Below are positions 23,101-35,100 of a DNA stretch of 64,000 bases, piece by piece (position 1 is the stretch's first letter; every line of letters starts with the position of its first letter). Origin of the DNA: Pachyseris speciosa (lineage: Eukaryota; Cnidaria; Anthozoa; Scleractinia; Pachyseridae); the NCBI GenBank assembly GCA_016490735.1, contig JAEMWC010000261.1:680001-744000 (forward strand), in the 5' to 3' direction. The position numbers and the translations under genes were made by a program. The notes beneath the pieces are model-generated. The model worked only from the letters and a program-made list of their open reading frames with translations, was not told where the DNA came from and ran no database searches.

Positions 23101-26100
23101 TACCTTCAGGTTGACCCCAAACTAAACGGATTTTTAAGAAGAGCCCGCCAACAAACAATTTCTCGTTACGCAAAGTTCAACAACAACACCTGCTGCCTTC
23201 AAGGTCTTTTCCTCACCGCTACGACGACTCTTGTTGAAAATATCGACACAAATGAAGAGAGAGGATGTTAAGAAAACCACAACGACACAAAAAATTGCGA
23301 TACTCGGGGAAATAAGCAGGATGAACGAGGATTATTCTTGCAAAATAGAGCTCACTGGTGATTTGCGTATTTTCCGTCTGTGCGAAATTCAGCGAGGCGC
23401 GCATTGTGTCTTGGATGAACATGGGTCTTTAAGATTCAACCTAGGTGAAAATTTTTTGTTTACCTGAATTTAATTTTTACTTGCAACATATATTTGTGGT
23501 AATTATATCTCCTCTACCACTGCCTGGTTCATTCAGGTTGTAAGAGTTTTGGAGTGCTGAGTAGAGGGTCATGGGTTCAAACCCCAGACCAGACCACAAA
23601 CCAGGACCAAGTTGTTTGAAGCAGGGTCCAAATTTTGCTTGTTTTTATTTGAGCATCGACAGGTGACTCAAGATAGAAATTTGCAGTCATCAGAATATAA
23701 ACTCTGCCCACCATATTTTTCCTCACCTTTTCTTTCAAACAGAATTTCAGTGCAACAGCAAGTTGCCAATGGGCCACCAGTTGTGAAATTCTGGTTGCCA
23801 GTGTTCAATTTTTAGTCACATTGGGACTAGGAAGGTGCAATTTTGGACCTACTGAGTGTGATCATTGCTCACCTGGATTATCTACATGCACTGTGTCACA
23901 CTCTAGGTTTTTATTGCAGTTAATTCAGGATTAGTGCTAATAGGGTTTTGAACTGTTCAACCCAGGGTAAAAAACAACTGATAAGGGGCCAACCACTTAA
24001 CTCTTGAAGGGGGGAGGGGGGGGGGGGGTGATCTCTGGTCAGCAAGAATTTTTTTTCTAGCAACATGGTGGGCAGGATAATTTTTTCCCTTCATGCTGTA
24101 ATTTTTTTCTATTACATTTGTGCTGCATGCAATTTTTTTCTTCTGACAAGTGCTTGCAGGAAATTTTTTTCAAAATCACCCCCCCCCCCTCCCCCATCAA
24201 GAGTTAAATGGTCAGCCCCTAATTAACTTTGTTGACTACATGTGATTACATTTGCTTCAGTTAAGATGATCACGTCATTGGGTTGTGACATGTAAAATTG
24301 AAACAGAATGTAAAAGAACACATACAGTATTCACAAACAGCAGGGAACTTGTTTAGTTGCTAGAGTTGTAGTCTGGCCTATATATGCCGACCGGTGAGCT
24401 CAGTTGGTAGAGCACTGGACTACCGTGGGGGAGGTTGCAGATTCAAACCCCAGCCAGACCAACACTCATGGTCTTTAAATAATTGAGGAGAAAGTCCTTC
24501 CTTTGTAATTACATCTTCAAATTAATGGTTAGACTTTCTAGTCTTCTCGGATGAGGACAATAAACTGTAGGTTCCGTCTCACTACACTAATTCCTAATAA
24601 TCTGTGGGACGTTAAAGAACCCACACACTGTTCAAAAAGAGTAGGGGACGTTGTTCCCGGTGTGGTGGTCTACCTCTCATCTGTCTTTGACATTCTTGTG
24701 TGGGGTGGGTGAGATCAAATATGGACTGATAGCGTCTGCCAGAGGTGCCTTTACAGGCTGACATCCAATGTCACCCTAGAGAAATTATTGTAAACCACCA
24801 TGAAACTGTGATATGTGCCGTATATAAATCCATTAAACTATTACCATTATGTTACATCTCAGAGTTGGGTGGGGACTAGGTGATTAGCTGACCACTTACC
24901 GCCACCAAAAGCCTTGCAATTTCTTAGAGAAACAGTGCAATGGACTTTTGGCCCTCTTAGTAGTATAATTATTTCTTAACTAAGCCTTCGCTGGGAGAGG
25001 TTTTTTTTTCCAATATTCTACCTCTGGTTATCATTTCATAAATATTCTTGTGATCTGTAGGTGAAGTGAAGTGAACACCTATATTTAAACAGGGTAGTCC
25101 CTTCAGGACATATATACAAAAGGCCTGCTATCAATGGGAGCCATGACAAATAAAGAGTAAGAAAAGCAATAAGTCACTTTTTGATACAATCAAACCTCCA
25201 AATTATTCCTTAAACACATTACAAATGAGACGAGACGTTTGGGCCAATAAGAAGTTTAATTGGAAAGTCATTAAACGGATGTCCCCAAGGGCGAGGGGGG
25301 TGGGGAATTACAGCGAGTGAAGAATCAACGCTAGTTACTCTTGCGACACAGACACGCGGATGAAAGACGACACCGTAGCGTAATGACAAGCAAATAATTA
25401 ACCTAAATTCACAAAGTTAGAGCAACAGCCTACATAAGAAAAAAAATGTGTATGTATGTTTGAGACAGTTGTAATATGATTTAAAGCTACAGTGTTCATG
25501 TACAAATGTATACAGTATATAAATGATCAAATAGAGTAGAAGTACTTGTAACGATGAAATATAACAATCTTGCCTTGTTTTCACAATACATAAACTTTAT
25601 TACATAATTATTCAGAAATTGGTTTTAGTCAAGATTTCCTTGTAAAATGGTTTCTCTTACAAGCATAAAATAATTATAAGATTATAAATAATAATTATTA
25701 CATTTTATTTCATCCGTGATTCATTTAAGTCTTACATTAATTTTACTGAACAAAGGCATCTGTGACATCACTGTGATGTCATTGCTTTCAGTTGAGCAGA
25801 AAAAGCAGTAATTTTGTGAATGATAAATTACTGTTTAACCTATGGAATACATGGAATCTCGTTAGCTTAAGGAATGCTGTTCTGGATGTGTCTGGATGTG
25901 AATTTTTTGATGACATAAATCCTGTTTGGAACTTTAAATTTCAATGTCATGACCTTTGAGGATGTGAAACTTAAATCTTGTGATTATATTGCACACTTGA
26001 GTGGCTGCATGCGTGGATTTAGCTTCAGCCATAATGAAAAGGTTGGTATTCTATTTGCCAGAAAATTAGTATCATGTAGTTCCATTTCTCCTCTTTTTGT

Positions 26101-29100
26101 TATTGATGTCTTTCTAGACAGTGTTGTAATAATTTGTTGTGCTAGAAGTTCAAGTATTTTGTCTAAATGCCAATGTTTAATGTTCAGGTTTTGGTCTCAC
26201 ATTTTTGCTCTCAATTAAATAATAGGTGTTCCTTTACAATTGTCCATTATATTGTGATTAGGTTTGCTTTATTAATGTGGCTTGTGAATTTCTCTTGTAC
26301 AAGTGCTTACTTTCCAATAATTTTAGAGCATAAACTTGGCAGATCATACAAAAACTGAACATGAAAATTTGAGAAACAAACAGGAACCAGCTGAAACCAT
26401 AATTAGGAAAGGGCGACAATAAGACTGAAAAGTTAAAACCTCACAAATTTTACAATGTGACTCAAGATATGCTTTCAGAAGAAAAAGATATGCAACTGTG
26501 TAAATACAATGTTGTCTACATATGAGCTAATATCAAGTAGAATATGAATATTTCAGAACTTTGAATGCATTGTGCTGTCTAGTGTGACCGGCTCTAATCC
26601 ACAGCTGAAAGCTGAAGGCTTAATTATTGAAACATGCCTTTCTACATGGAAGACTTACAAGGAAGAAATTCCCTTTCATTATTTTGTGTTTTTGAAGACA
26701 GTGGAACCATTTTGATGTTAGAGCCTTTAAAATAATAATAGTCTAATGTGGGAAGAAAGATTGACACAACTGTTATTGGTAAGATGAAATGTTGTGTAAC
26801 TGTACATGTGTAGGCAAGCTGTAGTTTTGATAGTTGTTGCTGTTACATATTTTTATTCTTTTACTTCTTGCTTACTAAAGATTGTGGTGCCTTTGCTCGT
26901 GTTAACCTTGTCACATTTTTACCAAATATTTCATCTTGAAGGAGACAGCTAGTGTGAGTGAATTTACATACTGCCTGTTGCCTAGGCCATTAGGGGACAC
27001 TAACTTAATTTGCATGAATTTTGTCTGAACAGCAATATTTTGTCCCAGTTATGATAAATCTTGAAGTTAATTTCTTCTCTTGTCTTTCACAACATGCTGT
27101 TTTACCTGATCTTAGTAATGATTGTTTTAAATTACAGTATGAGAGTGAATTGTAGCACTTGGCCATAGGATATTCATCCTTGGTTATTTACATTTTTAAG
27201 CTGTGATGACAGACTCTTTTAAGGTAAAAGAAAAGGGTTTTTACACAATGCTGTCATAACATGTTCATGTCCATGTTAAGTTGCAGTTTCTTTCAACTTC
27301 CTGGGTGTTGTTGTTTTGTTAATTTATAGCAGTCGCTATCCAAGAATGGAAACTAAAGTTATGCTAAATGAACTTTTAAATTTAGAATTCAGATGATATT
27401 GCACCAGGTGCCAATATTATGGAAATATTTTTATTGAACAAAAAAGACAGTACTTGTCTATTATATTATTACATGTAGTTGTGTCGAGTTAAGAGTTGTT
27501 TGAAGTCAGTCTGTGTTCTTAAATGTTAATTGTTATTGATCCTACTGTACTGTACTGTAAGAATTGGGTATAACCTTGGCTCAATTAATGCTTTTTTATT
27601 CAATCTATTGTTGAGTTTACTTCCCATGGACATTACATGTGTATGTGTTTATAAAAGCTTGATACAGTATAGTGGAGTTATCTTGTTCTTTATTACTAGT
27701 GGAGGTTTAAGATGATAATCTTATCATCTGGCTTCACATTTTCCTCTCTCATGTATGTACAGTGTATTAAGATGCCTACAGTAAAGACTTTATTTCAGTC
27801 TCTGCTTTTATGCGCAGATGACTTTGCAATATAACCTTGTGATATTTTAATATCTAGGTAATTTTATATTGAGCTATTTTAAGACATAGTTACACTGTAC
27901 AAGCAGCAGAAAAATACAGATAAGTAAGTTAAGTAAACTTCCTTTAAAGTTCAATTCGACTTCACCCTACAACTATGCAAAATAAAAAAAGAAGTGCATG
28001 GACAACCAGAGGGCAAAGCAGAATTTCCATTTTACCAAATTTTCTCTGTTAAGAAATTTTAAAAAAAACTTTCTGGTACATTATTATATCACTAAGAATA
28101 CTTTGAATAGACCATTTTACAGTTGTCGGTAAAAGCGAGGCTGGGGGTGACCTTGTTTTGATAAAAACCTGCCAGCTTTTCTTATGTAAATCATGTTTTT
28201 CTTATGCTAACTAGTGTTTAATCAGCACGATTTCCATAAGAAAAGAAGGTAGGTTTGTATCAAAACAAGGTCACCCCTAGCCTCGCATTTAATCAAAGGC
28301 CAGGGTACTGAGCAAAGAACTGTAAAATGGTCTATTAAAACATGTCACTTTTTATGTAATAGATAAAATGTGAGCAGGAGACCTTTATGGGCATTTAAAA
28401 CGGTGAGCTTCAGGTGAGCCGTTTTAAAGCCCATAAAGGTTGGAGGCGAATATTTTATCTTTCTTGTGGAATGAAACAATAGATTGTGTTTGTCATATTT
28501 GTCATGTGTTAATCAGTAAAGATCTTTATCAAAGTTAATGAGTATGTAATTAAGGTTAATGATTTGAATTGGGGTTTAGAGAGGCATACATGTGACTCAA
28601 ATACTACCCGTAGATTGGTCATAACTCTTATGAATAATATTAATGAATTTTACAACTAGTCTTAAGTAATCAAAATCATCGATACAATAATTGTAGCATA
28701 AATGATCTCGAGATAGTGTTTTGTTGTAGTTATTATGATACCGGTATGTTCCACTTTACAATTTGGCAGCCGTAAAGTATTATTTTCAACCCAGAGGAGT
28801 TTATGACATTTCCTGTTCTATGTTCAAACTTACATTGTAAGAAGGTAGAGTTTATTGTCTAACCAATCAGAATACTTATTGCATTTGACGTTAGGAGAAT
28901 GCATCCTAATCTTGGGTGCCCTGTGATACTAAGTGAGTGTGATTTTTCGTCGTTCGTGTACCATTTCTGCGCCATCTTGAATTACGTCATAAATGATATC
29001 GCGAGCTCAGCTTCACTGTGTTTATTTTTGCGTGGTCTAGTGAAGTTCGACGTTTGACTCAACAGGCGAACTTAACTAATTTGGGTTGACCTAAACTTAA

Positions 29101-32100
29101 AACCGATTTTCAAGTGAAAAAAATAAGGTGCCCTAGTAGAACACACCGGTTAGTCTGAAGATTTTTTGCTCCAAATAAGAATCATATCCTTGTTTACACT
29201 TCAATACTGTTTTCACGATTGGAACCATTCCCGAACCACAGCTAAACACCATCCGACAAGAAAGCACACAACCAATCACAACCCTGTAACTTCATATTAC
29301 AAAACTGCAATTGATTTCTTTATTATCACACCAGACTACCGCAGCAATGGATTCTTGGAATGCATTCCTGATCTACGATTACTACTACTAGTTTTAATAA
29401 CCTTTTTATGCTGTAATAAAGATGGAAAGTTTCAAATCTCTTTGGTGGGCCAAACTGTTGATTTTCCTACAAGTTTCGATCATTTTCAAGCACTACTATT
29501 TTGATGGATCATTACTATCAATCTTTATACATTAATACCTTTAAAGAGGTATCAAAGAAATACCCGATCATTGGTGATTAAGTTATGGAACTTTTTCGAC
29601 CTAACAGGTTACCATAGCAACACCTTAGCCTGTTAAAACCCCCACTATTTTAGCTTTAAGTGAAAATAATTAAAAAGCCATCATGGTGACCCCAATTTTT
29701 TATTGTTGAAAAGTAATGAGCATGCCAAGAGCCAACTTTCAGCAAAGTTTAAACAAAAAAATAAGAGGAGTGGATTGAGAACCACTAGAAATTTTTGAAA
29801 ACTTAAGGTGGCTCTGAATCCGCTCCTACAATTTTTTTTTAATTATACAAAACGTTTTATTTTATTATGCTTATTATTTCCCGAAAATAAACAAATGGGA
29901 CTCGCCGGGCTCGTTTTTGAGTTATTGTCACTTAAAACTAAAATAAGGGGTGTTTTTAACAGGTTAAGGCATTGCTATGGTAACCTGTTATGTCAAAAAA
30001 AAAGTTTCATAACTTGTTCACCAATGATTGGGCATTTCTTCAATACCAATTTGAAGCTTATAACTTATAAAGATTGGTAGTAATGATCCATCACAATAAT
30101 AGTGCTTGAAAATGCTGGAAACTAGTAGGAGCCACCTTAAAATAAAATTTACAACCTGTCGCTTCACCAATCTTCAAATTTTGTTACAGACCCTGGGACA
30201 AGGGAGCGTGCTCGGCCTTACCTCAGAAAATTTGCAGTAGCTGATCCTAAACTAGCAATTTGTCAAGCACGGCTTAAAAGGTCTGCCTCTGCACCTAATC
30301 AACCACGTTACCGAGCTCACACTGATCAGCTACCTCGAAGGATTATCAAGAAGAAGGAGGAGAGAACTATGCACAAGGGAAACAGTACAAGCTCAGATGA
30401 CATCCGATCTGTGGGGCGGATGAGCCTCATAGGACTAGAGGAGGGTGTTGATGGTATTTTCACAAGAAGAAAAGATGATGTTGTGGAACGAGTGATAACC
30501 CACTTTCCAGTATGTAACAATTCCCCTTCAAGCAGGACTGATAAACTTGCAAGACCTGAAAGTTACAAAAGAAAGAGCTTTCCTGATGACAAAAATAGGA
30601 CTAGTCTGGAGGCTTTACCAAAGAGTTGTGTAAATTGTGGACAGCCATTAGATTCTTCAAGAGATGTAGAATGTAATGCTTCAACAGAATCACCATCAAA
30701 ATACAAAATCAAATGTAAAAAGTGTGGACATGTTAGAAACTATTCATCTGGAGGAACTAGTCTCCCTGGGACACCTTATTCTGCCCATAGAACATTGGAA
30801 CATTCCCCATTTGCATTACCTTCTCAACGAACCACACAATCACCATCTAAAGCCAATGGAAGCATAAATTCTCACTCTTCTCAGTTGAATGGTGATAGTG
30901 AGCATCATTTACCTAAGAGTAACAGCTCTTCTAGTGAAACTAAAGCTGTTATAAATGGAGGTATTAAATCTGAACACATTTTAAAGACACCCTTTGAGGG
31001 GCTGCCTCCTGATTCTTCTGGGAGAGAGTTTACCGACTTATGTTACAAGAGTCCAAGTGCCCTGGCTCAGACATTGTTTAATCTGGATGGATTTGATAGG
31101 GACGAAGTTGCACCTGAACTTAGTAAAAAGTGAGTACCAAGTTCATGCTATGCAGACAGTGTGGTTCTATGTTGCACACAGTCATGCAATTGCTGCCTTT
31201 GTCACATTAAAGAATATTTGCAGTATATTTATGAAGGGGTAGTGTGCCTGGAAAAGTGTTTGTTCACACAACATTCAGGTGCCATTTTGTATCTCTTCTG
31301 ATGGATTTTTAGTGACCGTTTGAAGTCAGCTGTGGTCATTGCAATTAATCGACTATATTGCAAAACTGTATTGTAAGAATGAATGGAATAATTGTTAGCC
31401 CTTGATTTCTTTTTCTCAGTAAATTGGTGAAGATATACTTAAGGGCCATTTTGTATTAAGTTGAAAACCTCCTGTGTGCCTGGGGATTTTTGTTAGTTAT
31501 TGTTTGTACAGCTGCTCTTATTGTGGAATAGTCTGCCAGTCAAACACATCTTTATCGTCTAACTCCTAATGGGTCTCCCTTTGACGAGTAAAATCGTCTG
31601 AAGTTAGACAAAGTAAAATCTATAAAGTCACTCTTAGGGTGGGAAGGGTTAAGGGAGATAGTGTTTTAACCATTTAACCCCTAAGGGGTCTCCCTTTGAT
31701 GAGTAAAATTGTCTGGCGTTAGACAGTAAAATCTATAAAGTCAGTCTTAGGGTGGAAAGGGTTAAGGAAGATAGTGTTTTAAGGGAGATAGTGTTTTAAC
31801 CCTTAAACCCCTAAGGGGTCTCCCTTTGATGAGTAAAATTGTCTGGCATTAGACAGTAAAATCTATAAAGTCACTCTTAGGGAGGAAAGGGTTAAGGAAG
31901 ATAGTGTTTTAAGGGAGATAGTGTTTTAACCCTTTAAGCCCTAAGGGGTCTCCCTTTGATGAGTAAAATTGTCTGGCATTAGACAGTAAAATCTATAAAG
32001 TCACTCTTAGGGAGGGAAAGGGTTAAGGGAGATAATGTTTTAAGGGAGATAGTGTTTTAACCCTTTAAGCCCTTTGATGAGTAAAATTGTCTGGCGTTAG

Positions 32101-35100
32101 ACAGTAAAATCCATAAAGTCACTCTTAAGGAGGAAAGGGTTTAATTATAGTACTTGTTACTACTACACCCTTAGTGGGATGCTACATGACTGTGGTCCAT
32201 CACATGGCAATAGGGCTGTCAGTAGGTTTTGGAGAAGGTTATGATCAGCAAACAAAGTAATTCGTGAGGCAAAGTTTCCTATCTAAAGAAACAACATTAG
32301 ATGGAGGTACGGCACTAGTGAGGCCTCGAGGTTCTGACCTAAAGTACATGTACATGCACTCACCCCTGCACCAATTTACCATCAGGGCCAGTTATAACCA
32401 TTTATTTTTCACCTGTGTGCAAGTCAAAGTACCCTTGTTGGTGTTTTCATTTTGACATAATCCTGTAAATCAACTTGGTCATGTCCAAATTCTCTTTTAT
32501 TAGTAATATTTACAATTAGATGCGGCCATGCTGCATGCACCATGTTTTTTTTAATTTTATATCCTCACAATTTTGTGTACGCTTTTTTGCAGTACTCCTT
32601 ATGGAAAGTTAGTGGCCATAGAATACCTACAATTCTTTAACTTTAGTGGTGAGAGTATAATTCAGTCACTGCAAAAGTTCCTCAAAGCTTTTCACTTGAG
32701 TGGGGAGACTCAGGAGAGGGAACGAATCTTAATTCCTTTTTCAAAGAGATACCAAGAATGTAACAATCCTGAATATGGTTCAGAAGGTAACAACTAAGTT
32801 TTATTTTACACATTATGTACAGGCCTCTTTTCTTATCACTGGAACAGTGTGTTTTCTTTTCTTTTACAGCTGAAATGTTCACAATGAAGTTTGTCACTTG
32901 TTTGTATTTTAGTATCAATTTTCAAAAAATAAACAGTTTAATGTTTAGCTTGTATTACATGTACACTGTACTTACAGTGCAACAACTTCAATGAAATTCA
33001 ATCCTAACTTTAACTTGGCAGTGGGAACAGATGCTTGCAACAGATCCAAAATGTCACCGAAAAAAAAAAAAACATAATTATCTTCTGTTGAAGTTTGGTA
33101 AGCCTCTACCATTATCATAGAGGCCACCAGCCTGATTGATTCTGAGTTGCATAGACATTAACACTAACTGTTTCTCAAGAAAGGGAGCGATGAAAAACAT
33201 ACCAGTGGTCACTTTGTAATATAATGATTGGCTTACGCAAACCACAAAGGTGTTGAAAAAAATTATTGGGCCAATTTTTGTTTTGGATTTCAACCGCTGA
33301 GGCATCTTTCACTATCAATTCAAATTTGTTCCACAAAAGGCCACTGTGGTAATCAAAATCCATATATTGACTAAAACAGTGCACAAAGGTGGAAAACCAA
33401 AATGCGGCCTCTTCACAATATTATTTAAAGATTTACCGAGCATCGTAAATCGCAGTTAATGGAGCGTGACGCTTCTGATCTAAGTTAGTATTCGTACATG
33501 TAACTCATGTCACGCAACGAGCCACGAATTGTACAACATTTATCTCTTTGTTGTCTCAATAATACAATGTACTCTTCTAATCGCTCAAAGGTTGATTACT
33601 TTCTATCATGCACCTATGTCTCAAAACTTGTAACAACCGTTCCGTATGGCCGTAGCGGTAAATACCTCCATTCATGTCTCCTTGTAAGCACGTGCGTTCC
33701 TGTAAAGCTATGGTACGTGATTTTCCATTGGCTTAGTTTTAGACGTATGTCTAGCTATATAAAGTATATCTTGAGCCATTCTGCTCATTCGCTTAATAGC
33801 TTTCCTTACGTTACTGTAGTCCGTGTCTCAGAATTTTGTAATGGCTCGTCCACGTGCTTTGTCAAAGTCTTCCAAGGCCAAAAAGTCCCGCCGAAACAAT
33901 GCCGAGGATCTTGCCTCTTTGACGGAAGAAGTTCTTCGCCTCCGCTTGCAGGCCCTCAATCTTCCTATCACAGGCAATAAAGCAGCCTTGGCCAAACGCC
34001 TAAAGTCTGCCCTCCACCCGGCGATTCCTCCTCATGGCAGCACAACAGCCGGTTGCCAGCCAACTAAGCAACGTAAAAAGGCGCCTGCTAAAAGCAAACG
34101 TTCGCTGCCTACGCCTGTTCCGGCGACCACAGAACCCGAAGCAGACTCGTCCAGTAGTGAGTCGGAGAACGTGGGCGACAACATCTCGGAGAAGGATGCC
34201 TTCGACGACTTCTTCGAGGCGGACGAGACCCACCCTCAGCAGTCTCTGTCACCAGTCCAGCTCGCCGCCATTGAGAGCACGGTCGCGTCTACACTGGATC
34301 GCGCTCTCCAGAGCTACTTGAATCCAAGGACGTTGCCTTCCCTGGGCCCAGCGTTGCAGTACACTGGAGTGCAGCCACGTCGTCCAGGAACTGCTACCCC
34401 ATTGGGCCTCCATCGTCCCTTGGATAGGAACTTAGAGGATAAAATCCTCCGGGGTGAGTACGTAGATTTCACTTCCTTGCTCCCCGATTCGCTTGCTCGG
34501 CCCCAGGTTCCTGAGTTGCAGTTTCGGATGGAGGATTCGTCCCCAGGCTCCCATTTCTCCCCACTGACTATGGTTCGCAGACGCAAGCCCACCATAGACA
34601 CTTTTCATAAATGGGTAGACGCGTACACTACGTACATGTTAATTATCGTTGCGGCTCATCCCCGGCGATCTACCGAGCTGCTAAAATACCAACAAATAAT
34701 TAGCAGGGCCGAGACTCAGTTCCAGGGATTGGCCTGGGTCACATATGACGAGCAGTTTCGCCGCAGGGCAGCTAATGGCCTTACTATAAGTTGGGACGAG
34801 GTGGATCTAGAACTGTGGACTGTCACCTTCTCGGGATTGGCTAAGCCTCATTGTCTCACTTGCTGCAGCCCGTACCACAGCCAGAACGATTGCCCCTCCG
34901 CTGACCCATCCCGTCGCCCATCGAGGGGAGCTGTCTGTTTCCGGTTCAACCGCGCCAGTGGCTGCACCGCAAGTACCTGCCACTTCCCGCATGTGTGCTG
35001 ACGCTGCTGTTCAGCCAACCACTCCATCCTCAACTGCCCCACTGGTGTCTCCAAGGGCGGCTCCCACAGCCACCAGAGTTCCAGTTCCCGCGAGCGTAGC

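Noticed and set aside
24386..24460. Functional tRNA gene (also at 58068, 59786 and 63950)
   Set aside because: A and B boxes are present but the anticodon and acceptor stems do not fold; each is joined to a SINE body.
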